This document shows, piece after piece, positions 11,509 through 20,713 of a DNA stretch of 64,000 nucleotides. Location: positions 1 to 64,000 of the forward strand of contig JAIFAC010000281.1 in NCBI GenBank assembly GCA_026545765.1, given 5' to 3'. The first letter of the stretch is position 1. Every line of letters starts with the position of its first letter. This DNA is from Plantago major (lineage: Eukaryota; Streptophyta; Magnoliopsida; Lamiales; Plantaginaceae). The position numbers and the translations under genes were made by a program. The notes under the pieces were generated by a model. It saw nothing but the letters and a program-made list of their open reading frames with translations. It did not search any database and had not been told where the DNA came from.

Positions 11509-12040
11509 ATTGGTTATGTTTTATGTTTCTTATGTTGAAATTTTATTGTTTAGTTTTTTTATGTAAATTGTGCATATGTAGCTGTTAATTACTTATATTT
11601 ATGGTTTCATTCATTTCTTATATAGAGTTTTATAGTTTTGTAAAACTGGATGTATGTATGAATAGTCTATGTTTATACTCCAATTGTTGATGTTTAAGGG
11701 TAATTAAATAGATAATGTTTTAATATATGCCTTTTGTTTTATCTTTTGAAATTCTTATTTGTTTAGGTTTTTATGTAAATTATGTATGTCTAGCCGTAAA
11801 TTGTTGATGTTTGTAGGTTTTTTGTAGAGATTATGTATTTTGTAAAACTACTATGTTTTCAGTGTGAATTGTGCATATTTATATTGTAATTTGTTGATAT
11901 TGAATGTTAAATACGTGATGTTTGTTGGTGCTTTTTATTTCTAGGTGTTTATATTTCTTTACCACTAATTGCATATGTTTATATTGCAATTGTTGATGTT
12001 AAAAGTAAAATGGTTGATGTTTTTGTTGCATATAATAGGT
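11509..12040 (+). repeat. Degenerate repeat array, right part
   Basis: This continues the array at 3786-4164 with phrases such as CAATTGTTGATGTTTAAG, TTGTGCATATTTATATTG and AATTGCATATGTTTATATTG. It ends abruptly against NB-ARC coding sequence near 12045. It looks like intronic or intergenic low-complexity DNA and not a gene. Confidence 0.6.
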
Positions 12041-12044
12041 TTTC

Positions 12045-12703
12045 GTAAAAATGATGTGGCAGATGGTCATAACTCAAAGATAAAATATTTGAGAATTGCT
12101 CATCTAATGCTAAAATTGGGCTTATGTCATTTGCGACAAGCTCCCAGAAACCTTCTGTATTGTTGCACTCCAAGAGGAGTCCACTAATCACTGATATTGC
12201 AATAGGAAGACCTTTGCAGTTTTCGGCAATATTCCTCCCTAACATTTCCAACTTAGGATCAAGGCAATTCCTCTCGTCGAACACTTTGCACGAAATATAC
12301 CCCAACTATCATCAGGACCAAGAAGCTGCATAATGTGCAAGCTTGACGGGTTTGCATATGCAGCCACCTCTTGGTCTCTAGTGGTTAATATGATAGTACT
12401 TGATCTGCCATTATCTGGAAACAATTGACTTAATTTGTCCCATGTAGTAATACTCCAGATATCATCCAATACAATTAGGTATCTTTTATTGAACAAACTT
12501 TTAAGAAACCTAACTGAGGGCTCATCCTTTTCCTCTTGATTTATAGTTATGCAGCTCAAAAGGGCTGAAATAAGTGTTCCTACTTCATACTCTTGTGATA
12601 TTGTGACCCATGCATGACAATCATAGTGTTTGACAATAGATGGTGTTAGACTGTTAGTGTTTGGGAATACTTGAGAAGGCAAGTCTGGAACTTCTAGGCA
12701 CAA
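12045..12703 (-). pseudogene. NLR (R1A-like CNL) NB-ARC fragment: RNBS-A to post-GLPL
   Basis: Read on the minus strand, the fragment begins with VKHYDCHAWVTISQEY (RNBS-A), then RYLIVLDDIW (kinase 2), SSTIILTTRDQEVA (RNBS-B), and after a one-base frame break NCKGLPIAISVISGLL (GLPL), FWELVANDI and LSLSYDHLPHHF. Motif order and wording match the NB-ARC ATPase of late-blight-R1A-like immune receptors. The P-loop, RNBS-D, MHD and LRR parts are absent. The 3' end is cut at about 12045, where the repeat array begins. The P-loop and coiled-coil pieces of probably the same gene lie at 18364-18617 and 48128-48537. Confidence 0.85.
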
Positions 12704-13330
12704 TTAGGATCGATTTCCTTTAAGCGTTGTTCGCCCCCACTACTAGTGTACAATTGGGTAACAACAAATTGCTTCCAGGATACAAAGAAGCCAGACTAAT
12801 CTGTATGTTTAACTACGTATTGTACAAATGAAATTAAACTTAAGAACTGAAATAAGCAGTAAAATAAATGCTACAGAAACAATTACTGCATATATTGTTT
12901 CCGTAGCATAAGGGAGAGATAGAAGGTTCTGGTGTGTCTTCAATCTGGAACTAGCCATCTTATTTATAGATTTCAAGGGTCATGTGTGAAGAGACACATC
13001 CCTCCAGCAAATCTAGATAAGAACAGATGCAATGGATCAGGATTAAATCATATCCATTGGATCACACCTTTTCAAATCAATGGTCATGATTAAATGACTG
13101 TTGGTTCGAATTTGAAGTTGTTGGCTTTTCCCGGTTCAAACCTGACTGCAGGATTATTCTCCAGATTAAATCCTGACCGTATAAATTTTAAACAAAAATA
13201 ACAGCCAAGATCGATGAGCGATGCAAGCGTGCAAAGTGCGCCTAACAAAAATGCCACACGCGCCCGTGGCACGGGCGCGTGTGTGTGGCCCTTCCAAGTG
13301 CACCTACTGATTAGTTTACACATCATTAAT
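12704..13330 (-). repeat. Possible LTR remnant with minus-strand TATA box
   Basis: On the minus strand a TATA box (CTATAAATAAG, near 12960-12970) is followed by a leader-like segment. Upstream is GC-rich sequence with the palindrome at 13255-13283. The arrangement resembles U3-R-U5 of a copia-type LTR and separates the NB-ARC pieces, but I could not find clean TG...CA ends or a target-site duplication. It could also be ordinary intergenic DNA. Confidence 0.35.
13255..13283. repeat. Perfect GC-rich palindrome, 14-bp arms
   Basis: CACACGCGCCCGTG (13255-13268) and CACGGGCGCGTGTG (13270-13283) are exact reverse complements separated by one G. It is dense in CpG and lies in AT-rich DNA, so it stands out in composition. 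Confidence 0.9.
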
Positions 13331-13406
13331 ACACTTCCATAAATAAACTAAACTTTCCACACTTACTTTTCTCATGTAGGACAAAGTGCATTAGTTTATT
13401 TATTAA

Positions 13407-13670
13407 CTAGTTTATGACCCGTCGATACTCGACGGGTATGGTGAAAAATAATTAAACATACATGACTCCACAGTCATTATAATAACATTTCAATTTTTAA
13501 TAAAACATCTAAAATTTAATGTTAGTGAGAATGTATAAGTGATTATAGTATGTAAAAGTTTATATAAAAACACCTCAATACAGGTAAATACTAAAAAAGT
13601 AATTTTAGAGAAAATTTATACGTTTCATATAGATGTAATGTACTTATAGGTCTCTTTTATATAATAGAGA
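13407..13670 (-). mobile_element. Non-autonomous Helitron, 264 bp
   Basis: On the minus strand the element starts TCTCTATTATATAAAAGAG (13670 leftward) right after a host A. It ends with a hairpin, ACCCGTCGA-GTA-TCGACGGGT (13437-13417), then CATAAA and CTAG at 13410-13407, followed by a host T. A 5' TC, a short 3' hairpin a few bases before CTAG, insertion between A and T, and no target-site duplication are the defining Helitron features. It has no coding capacity, so it would depend on a Rep/helicase supplied elsewhere. Confidence 0.85.
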
Positions 13671-16600
13671 TACACATGTCAAACACTCATTTATACACCA
13701 TGTTTGTTGTCGTATCATATGTTTACCATCCTTTGAGCAAATGAATACTTACATATCATTTCTATTGGAGACCCTGAATAGTGCAACATTAGTTGGGCTT
13801 CGCTAAATATAGACATGGAAAGTCACATTCAGATATTGTTCGTAACTCTAATCTATTGTCATGGCAACGCGAATATAGGGAAATATTTCTTTTTGAAATT
13901 TTGAGGGATGTTTGTCTCGACTGATGGACTCTTCATCACCCTACGGACGATAAAGTTTTGGCATGTATTTATTGCATACATCACTTTTGCCTCGATTATT
14001 CCCAAAAGTAGTAACCTCTCAGTGCCATGCCATTAATTATGACCATACATCCAACCTATAGAATGATCTATGATTAAGCACACCTGAGCAATTGGCCGTA
14101 TTAATGAATTTTACATCGAAGACCTCATTCAATCTAGGTTTCTAAAAAAGGTTAGGTTATATCCGACCCGATGCGAATGCGCACAATACCCCATCCAAAA
14201 GCTCCAGTTTAGGGTTGGGTATACCACACCTGCAAAACAGGACCTCGAATCCGACCCCAACTCGTCATCCGATAAAATCCCGCCATGTTCCGACCCGCAA
14301 CACATTAACATTATGTAAGTGAAATAATAAACTTTTATATGCGTGTGTGGGGTCGGGGAGGGGGGGGGGTCAGGCACCCACACAAAAAAAGTAACATTGT
14401 ACCGAAACATGTGAAAATTAATGTTAGTGAAATAATAATAATACTTCTTTTTATGTCGTTTGGTCCCCCCCTCCCCCCCCAAAAAAATCATCAAAATGTG
14501 TACAGAAGATGTTATTAAATTATTAAATAATAAATTTATTTCGCTGGGTGGGGGCGTGGGGTCCACCCCTAGGACGGGGTTGTTGGTCGTCCGACCTGAA
14601 AAGTTATGTTATGCACTTTTGTCTTTTATTTTGGTTCGTGTTACACTGGTTCATTTTTCTAAACACGGAGGCCATCGATACCCGTTAATTAACATTTAAT
14701 GTGTACTGGTCGGAAACTTGTTTTGATATTTATCAGGTTCCAACCCGTCAGTTTAAATTGATTTGGGTCATATTGAACTATTTCTTTTTTATTTAAAGTC
14801 AATTCCAATTTACTGGCAACATCATCCATCTTGTTTATGTTGTCCATATCTAAGCACTTAACAATATCACTGAGCATTAATGGCATATCATATTGATTGA
14901 TCTCTTGTACTATGTAATTGGTTAGTGCAAGACCATCTTAGTTAACTAAAAGTCCTATCTAACTACTCGAAAGTCTAATCAATATTCCTTAAAAGCATGA
15001 TAACAGATGAAACCTTCAGTACGATCCTATGATTAGGCATTCCTGAGCAGTTAATCTTATTGAGTAACTTTTGGGGGAACATTTTCCAATTCATTCAAAA
15101 CGTAATCGACTTTGCTCATTCTTTCCGCACTCATGTTTTTGTTACATTCACCATACATTTTCGACATAACATATCCATGAATCCCATTAAACATGTTAAT
15201 TATAAGGGTAGATCTTATACACACCCAAATCTTGCGCTAAATATAAGAAACAAATCATTTATGTACGCATTCATGCGAGAGACCTGACATAAAATAAATA
15301 AATGGATTATGAAGCAGATAATACTTGCACCCGTTTAGAACCTTGCGTGGACCAATTTAGGCCTGTAATTTTTTTATGCAACCTCCCCTAAATTTGAGCC
15401 TGAACTCGTTTAGAACCCAGGCCCATATAATTAAAATTTATGGTTGAGTATGGTCCGAGAAAGTAGAGTGTGGGTCCAGACCATTTAGACTTCTAAAATG
15501 GTAGTCGTAACCCCGATATGTTCATGCACAATTGTGCGAAATCATTATGACGAACAAAATGTTATTGTAAATAAATGTGCAATGATATCTAGACACAATC
15601 CTTTTCATATTATTTTTTTTGGTAATATAGTAAAATAACACTGGCTTATCTCAAAATTTTAATGTTCAATTTTATATAAATTTTAAGTTTTGTTTCAATT
15701 ATTTTGTATTTATATAAATTTGTGTAAATAATTCCATCCATACTCGTTCTCATTTATAAAAAATAACCTCGTTAAACGTGGACATTTTTATAATTTATCG
15801 TAGAATAAGAGAAAATTATAGATACCACTCTTGCAATTGACCCACTTGTTCCTTGCTCCATACTATTCAAAGTATTACAGATACATCCAAATTTTACATA
15901 TGAAATTTTTTGTAATTACCGATAGCATCAAGAGTCAACATATATAGGTGATGGCATGGCCTGCCATTTTATTGATGCGGAAGAGAGAGTTTGTAGTATC
16001 CATGAAATGCCATCGATATTATTGATTTTTATCTTTCTTTAATTGTTTCTTTTCATTTTATTTCTTCCTCCTTTATTCATTTTATTGCAACCCAAGTCCT
16101 TATTCGTAATCTTGTTCTCCAGAGCTCACCCACAACTATCCTGAAAAAAATTTAAATCGGTCCCTAAACTTTTATTTCGAACTCTAACAACAATCAACTC
16201 CACCAATACTAATTAAAGTATTCAACTACAGGTTATAGATCTCCAAGAAAATAAAATTTGGAGCTTTAACAGCTCCGACATGAAACTGTTAGAGCTCCAA
16301 GTCGGATATGTTAACAACAGTCGGATATGTTAACAACTCCGACTTGGAGTTGTTAAAGCATCAAATCAAACAACTCTCATATTGAGCATTAACAACTCCG
16401 ACATGAAAATGTGTAGCTCCGATTGGGAGTTGTTAGAGCTCTAAGTCAGAATATTCGAGTTCGGATCAGATCTAATGTTGTTCGGATTTGGGTCTTGTCT
16501 GATTTGGGTAATTTTAGGATTATAAAACTTCACGATATTTTAGGTTGATTTAGATTCAATTGTTATTCAGATTTAAATATTGAAATATACCAATTTTGAA

Positions 16601-17500
16601 ATTCACATCGTGTTGCTTCGGGTCAAACTCATTCGGGTGACTTCGGACCGGATCTCGGGTCAATGTGGATGGTTGGCCTTCATATTTTCGCGTCAAATTC
16701 GTATTTAGACCGCATTCCGGGATGGGTCAAGTTTTCCCGAACTAAATTGATCCATATTTGAAAATTATAGGTTGTGAAAATAAGATTTAATTATAAAGTA
16801 GTTATAAGTTAATACTAAATATGACTTTAAGTGCATTAACTAAATAGTCCAAGTAGGAGTTAAAGAGTTTTGAGAATTTTATTGGTAGATGCTACAAATA
16901 ATTTTGTATGATAGCTATTTAGAATGATCCATTTTGTTTACGTTTTACGTGCAAAACAAAATAAACATGTCAAATATTTTTTCTAAACAATTAATTAATT
17001 ATATTTTAGAAAATAAATATACTTGAAGTGAAAGTAAATTACAAAATAAAAAAACTGATATAAAATGGAATTTAAGTGGCATAGTTGGATTAATGAGTCC
17101 AAATTGTTTTAATAGGTCAAAATTCAATTGATTTGATGTAAAATCTATCTTTGATTATTTTCGATTTTAGTGTGCACTCTTGCCACATGAATTATTGAGT
17201 TGACGACACGTGACTTTCTAAGTTACAATCGGGAGGAATTTCAATTTGAATTTATAGAAACAACCTCACACATAACAATTAATGAAAAGAAATTACTTTT
17301 ACATTCGAATTATACACATTTTACAATTTAAAGCATACATTTTACAACATTTTTATATTTTATTATTTATTTTAATTTTTCAGTAAGAATATGTGTCCAT
17401 TCTAATGTATGGAAGTATTTAATGTGGAGGGACTAAGTGTCAAACATATATCAATTACTGAATTCTAAGGAATAAAAATTACATGATTGAAAGATAGGAG
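13671..17500. other. AT-rich intergenic DNA, no gene recognised
   Basis: The stretch holds long G and C runs around 14355-14370 and 14463-14480, which flank a diverged duplication of a GTGAAATAATAA phrase. A diverged direct repeat (CTATGATTAAGCACACCTGAGCA near 14068 and CTATGATTAGGCATTCCTGAGCA near 15028) is about 960 bases apart. GGGTC/CGGAC-rich patches occur near 14150-14300 and 16440-16740. No ORF here has coding character or a known domain. Confidence 0.5.
16300..16356. repeat. 19-bp tandem duplication plus 11-bp hairpin
   Basis: AGTCGGATATGTTAACAAC occurs twice head to tail (16300-16318 and 16319-16337). It overlaps a perfect hairpin, TTAACAACTCC (16330-16340) with GGAGTTGTTAA (16346-16356) and a five-base loop. 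Several other GTTAGAGCTC and AACTCCGAC phrases lie within 16230-16450. Confidence 0.8.
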
Positions 17501-17502
17501 CA

Positions 17503-17720
17503 ACTTTTGCATGAGACCGTTTCTCGAATAAACCGAATCAAATATCATATATATTTAGCTGCAAACATCACATATTTAGCTACAAATATCACATATTTCA
17601 AAATGCAAGTATAATGAAGGTTTATTATACACACGAAGTCTGGAGTTAAACATATGATATTTATACTTAAATGTGTGATGTTGGATTTATATTCGAGAGA
17701 CAGTGTTTCGTAAAAGTTTG
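17503..17720. mobile_element. MITE-like element with imperfect terminal inverted repeats
   Basis: The left end (CAACTTTTGCATGAGACCGTTTCTCGAAT) and the reverse complement of the right end (CAAACTTTTACGAAACACTGTCTCTCGAAT) match with a few gaps. The interior holds repeated CATCACATATTTAGCT phrases on the left and the inverted theme (ATTTATACTTAAATGTGTGATG) on the right. No target-site duplication was found, so the limits are approximate. Confidence 0.45.
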
Positions 17721-18363
17721 TATAAGGAAATTAGGAAAAATGAAGAACATAATTAAATAAGCAATGCTGGAAAAGATGATTAGTTCAAATAAGAGAGAAA
17801 TTTATGATTGGCTATAGAGAAATGTATTTTGGAGTTCATCAACTACAAATTGGAAGTTTGAAACTTTATGAGTCGAAAACATATAGCTTTTTTAATGGTT
17901 AGCAAAAACTTTCTAAAATTAGCATATCATAATTGTTGGTTTATGTCCAATTTTTTTATATTGCCGTATTTAAGATTGTAATAATGATGGTTATAATTTC
18001 TGTGTTGGTTTTACTATTGTTTCCATGTTTGAGAATCTTTACCAAATCAACTAATGACCTTCTGAACTAATAAACGCCAATTGCAAATTGCAATCATATT
18101 TCATCCAATTAAGGACACATCAACGGGCTGGAATAAATTTGGACCAATCAAAATCAAAGCATTAGACAACTGTATAAAATTTGGACCAATCACAACATAA
18201 GAATTTGCCAAATAATTATTTGATGTGGACACTCTAAAACGGCTCAAAATCTTTTTTGCATAATGTATTATATAAATTCATATTTTCCATATGGGACAAG
18301 AAGTAATAGTTTATATTACTTAACACTTGCCAAAATTCATCATCAATGTGATACATTGATTAC
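17721..18363. other. AT-rich spacer
   Basis: No gene is seen. The phrase ATAAATTTGGACCAATCA occurs near 18132 and, one base different, near 18175. A small palindrome, ATCAATGT-GAT-ACATTGAT, lies at about 18342-18360 beside the NLR P-loop fragment. Confidence 0.5.
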
Positions 18364-18617
18364 TCATCTTTTCCATAATTTATTCTTGGAAATCTCATCA
18401 TAAAGTTTTTGAGCAAGAGTAGTTTTACCTATTCCGCCCATCCCTACGATGGGACCTCCAGGTGAGCTGTTCCACTTCTAATAAGCTGACCTCTCAGCTT
18501 TTGCATGTCTTTGTCGAGCCCCATACATGTTTGGCCTTCATCGACACCTTTTTTCGTATTGGCCAGAGGATCAGAAACACCAGAAGAACTTTCTGGTGTT
18601 GGATCTACGATGGTTAG
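18364..18617 (-). pseudogene. NLR fragment: pre-NB linker and P-loop
   Basis: On the minus strand the frame enters from the Tat insertion site and encodes TIVDPTPESSSGVSDPL, then MGLDKDMQKLRGQLI. After a one-base frame shift it encodes PIVGMGGIGKTTLAQKLYDE, a textbook NLR P-loop. It then runs to a stop after KNKLWKR. Joining at the GTTAG duplication restores the phase with the coiled-coil exon at 48128-48537, so the Tat element sits inside this reading frame. Confidence 0.88.
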
Positions 18618-19533
18618 TGTTGGGGGATAAAACCTCAAACACCAACACTACTACTACCAGTAACCTAATCTAGGATCCGCCTCCAACTTGAAGTCCGAGC
18701 AAAGGCTTGTCCGAGCAAGAGTACCTGAAAGGAATAAGTGGGGGGTTAGAAGGGGTTACCCGGATTGCCTAAGTCAATCCGGAAGGAGGCTATACTCAAA
18801 GGAGAGTTGAAAGCTCTCAATGCAATAGTAGTGGGAAAGGTTATGAAATCAAGGGTGCTTATGACTTAGGGGACAACACAATTTCCTAGGGAATTCCACT
18901 TACCTCAAGGTCTTGGACCTTGTGTTATATTTATAGTTATATCATGCTTATGAAGTGGCTCATAAGATGATGCCAAGTGTATGCCTCAGATTTGGACACC
19001 AATGCTACCTTTGGCCCATGGCCCCTTGGTGAACAGTAATCCAATACTAGTTAATGGGCCTGGGAGGGTAGTTTGGACCTTTTCCTCTGAGAGTACTGTT
19101 CCGCATGTTGGGTCCGTGTAAGTCCCTCGGACAGATCCGCATGATTGGTTGACTCTGCCTTGGGTAACTCAAGGTGTCCGGACCTTAGAGTTCCACGGAA
19201 GCATCTCAGTGGTTCTGTCAGATACGCTTGGTCTTACTGTACTGGTGGCGTCCGAGATTCTCTCGTCCGGTCCGTTTAGCATCTTAGGACTGACAATTTG
19301 TGGTACTTGGGAGGACCAGGTAATTTTGTCAGGTTCGGAAGTCATCCATCTAGATTGGTCGGACCTACTGAAATGGCGTGCTGACTTGTGAGTACTAGTT
19401 GACCTGAGATGGTTTCCTTTAGGACGGACCATTCGAAGGTCGGACTAGCTTTGAATGGCTATCTCAGCCTTGATGCGCTCTAGGACACGCTCTATGGCGC
19501 CCTTAACGGATTGGACATATATCCGTATCAACA
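18618..19533 (-). repeat. Tat element 3' LTR
   Basis: The 916-bp repeat starts TGTTGGGGGATAAAACC and ends ATCAACA. It matches 47218-48127 along its length. It is preceded by GTTAG (18613-18617), which recurs after the other LTR (48128-48132). Because the element reads on the minus strand this copy is the 3' LTR. Differences between the pair cluster in a few spots, many at CTG or CAG. Confidence 0.95.
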
Positions 19534-19550
19534 TATGTCCCCCCAGTTTT
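19534..19550 (-). other. Tat polypurine tract
   Basis: On the minus strand AAAACTGGGGGGACATA lies directly before the TG of the 3' LTR. A purine-rich run at this place primes plus-strand DNA synthesis in LTR retrotransposons. Confidence 0.8.
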
Positions 19551-20045
19551 CAAGTATCTTAGTAGAAGATAGTTGGTAACTATGAGGGAACAATCGTGTT
19601 TGTGGAGCGTGTCCGAATCGTTAACTAAAAGAAAAAAGGAAAAAATCCTTTTTGTCGAGATCCGTCATCCGTGTTCTCAAGAGTCCAATATATCTCTTCC
19701 CCCCCCCCCCCCCTTTTCCGTCTACAGTCCGAGTTATCACATAATTGGGACTGTAGATGGAAAAGGTATTTGTATCCGAGATATGTAGGCCCGAGTATGG
19801 TTAGGATCTGACGAAGCCTTCCGAGGAAGATCAAGTGGGAGGTTATCCGTTGGGCCAAATATGTGTAATGGTCCTGATGGACCTCCGAACAGTAAATCAA
19901 AGGGGTCCAACAAGTGTCCTGTCCAGCCCATGGGGTAAGATCCCGAGGGAAACGGTGCGACCGTTGGATTGGAAAGCCTCAACGGTTGAGATCAAGTGAT
20001 GTGACTCCTCTAAGTGATGTGACGCTTGGCCTTCCCAATTTGCCC
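19551..20045. other. Tat 3' non-coding region with stem-loop
   Basis: No gene is seen. A long C run (about 19699-19713) leads into an inverted repeat, CCTTTTCCGTCTACAGTCC (19712-19730) with GGACTGTAGATGGAAAAGG (19748-19766), which differ at one position (a possible G-U pair) around a 17-base loop. The run of C's may be of uncertain length. Confidence 0.6.
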
Positions 20046-20712
20046 CTATAAATAGTTAGGCGATCGGTCACTTTCACACTTTAGCTAAATTGAAACATTG
20101 AGCAATCTTCAAGCAATTCAAACAACGCCAGATCGATCCGATCCACCGGAACTTGTAAGACTTTGGGCTATCCAGCTGAGATCTGTAACCTCGGAGCACA
20201 ATCCCAACTCTAGAGTCCGCTGAACTTTCCAGTTTGAATATTAACAAGTCAGTACCCCTCCTTTTTTGTTAAAGTTGCTTGTACTTGCTACACGCCCTTT
20301 GCATGTCTAGTGTATCCTTCTCTTGATGCTTCCGTAATTGTACTTGTCTTTAGTAATAGGCTCTTTGCGATACATTCGGTCGAGATGCTAGTTGATGTGT
20401 TTCTCCTGCACGCTTATAATATGCCCAATTTGCCTCACTGATGCCTCGTACTTTTGTTTGGTACGTCCTGTCCGACACAACCCTTCTTGACAATGCATGC
20501 TTACTTGATGATAAATTGATATGGGTTGTGGCGTACGCCCGTAAATTGGCTCTTTTATTGCCGTGCCGTAAGGGGCAGATCGTGGTGCCATTGGCACAGC
20601 TTTGTGTGCCAGGGCTTTGGGGCCCCTGTCCTTCTCTGGACTTAATAAGACATCTAAATGAACTCTCGGACAATAACAATCATCGTTTCTGATCCGTTTC
20701 CTTCTGCCCTAG
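20046..20712 (+). promoter_or_regulatory. Promoter, leader and 5' UTR intron of Tat antisense gene 1
   Basis: A TATA box (CTATAAATAG, 20046-20055) precedes a leader. A probable intron runs from a GTAAGA donor at 20155 to a CCCTAG acceptor ending at 20712, one base before the ATG at 20714. This faces the opposite way to gag-pol and so gives the antisense gene a promoter of its own. Confidence 0.6.
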
Positions 20713-20713
20713 G

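Noticed and set aside
14341..14480. G and C runs as a G-quadruplex or regulatory site
   Set aside because: They look like homopolymer slippage next to a diverged duplication; run lengths may also be unreliable.
16300..16337. Short direct repeats as a CRISPR array
   Set aside because: Two adjacent copies without spacers in a plant nuclear sequence.
18342..18360. ATCAATGT-GAT-ACATTGAT hairpin as a second Helitron end
   Set aside because: No CTRR end follows at the right distance on either strand.
18361..18640. P-loop fragment as a separate short gene
   Set aside because: Its frame is continuous with the 48128-48537 exon across the Tat duplication, so it is part of a larger broken gene.
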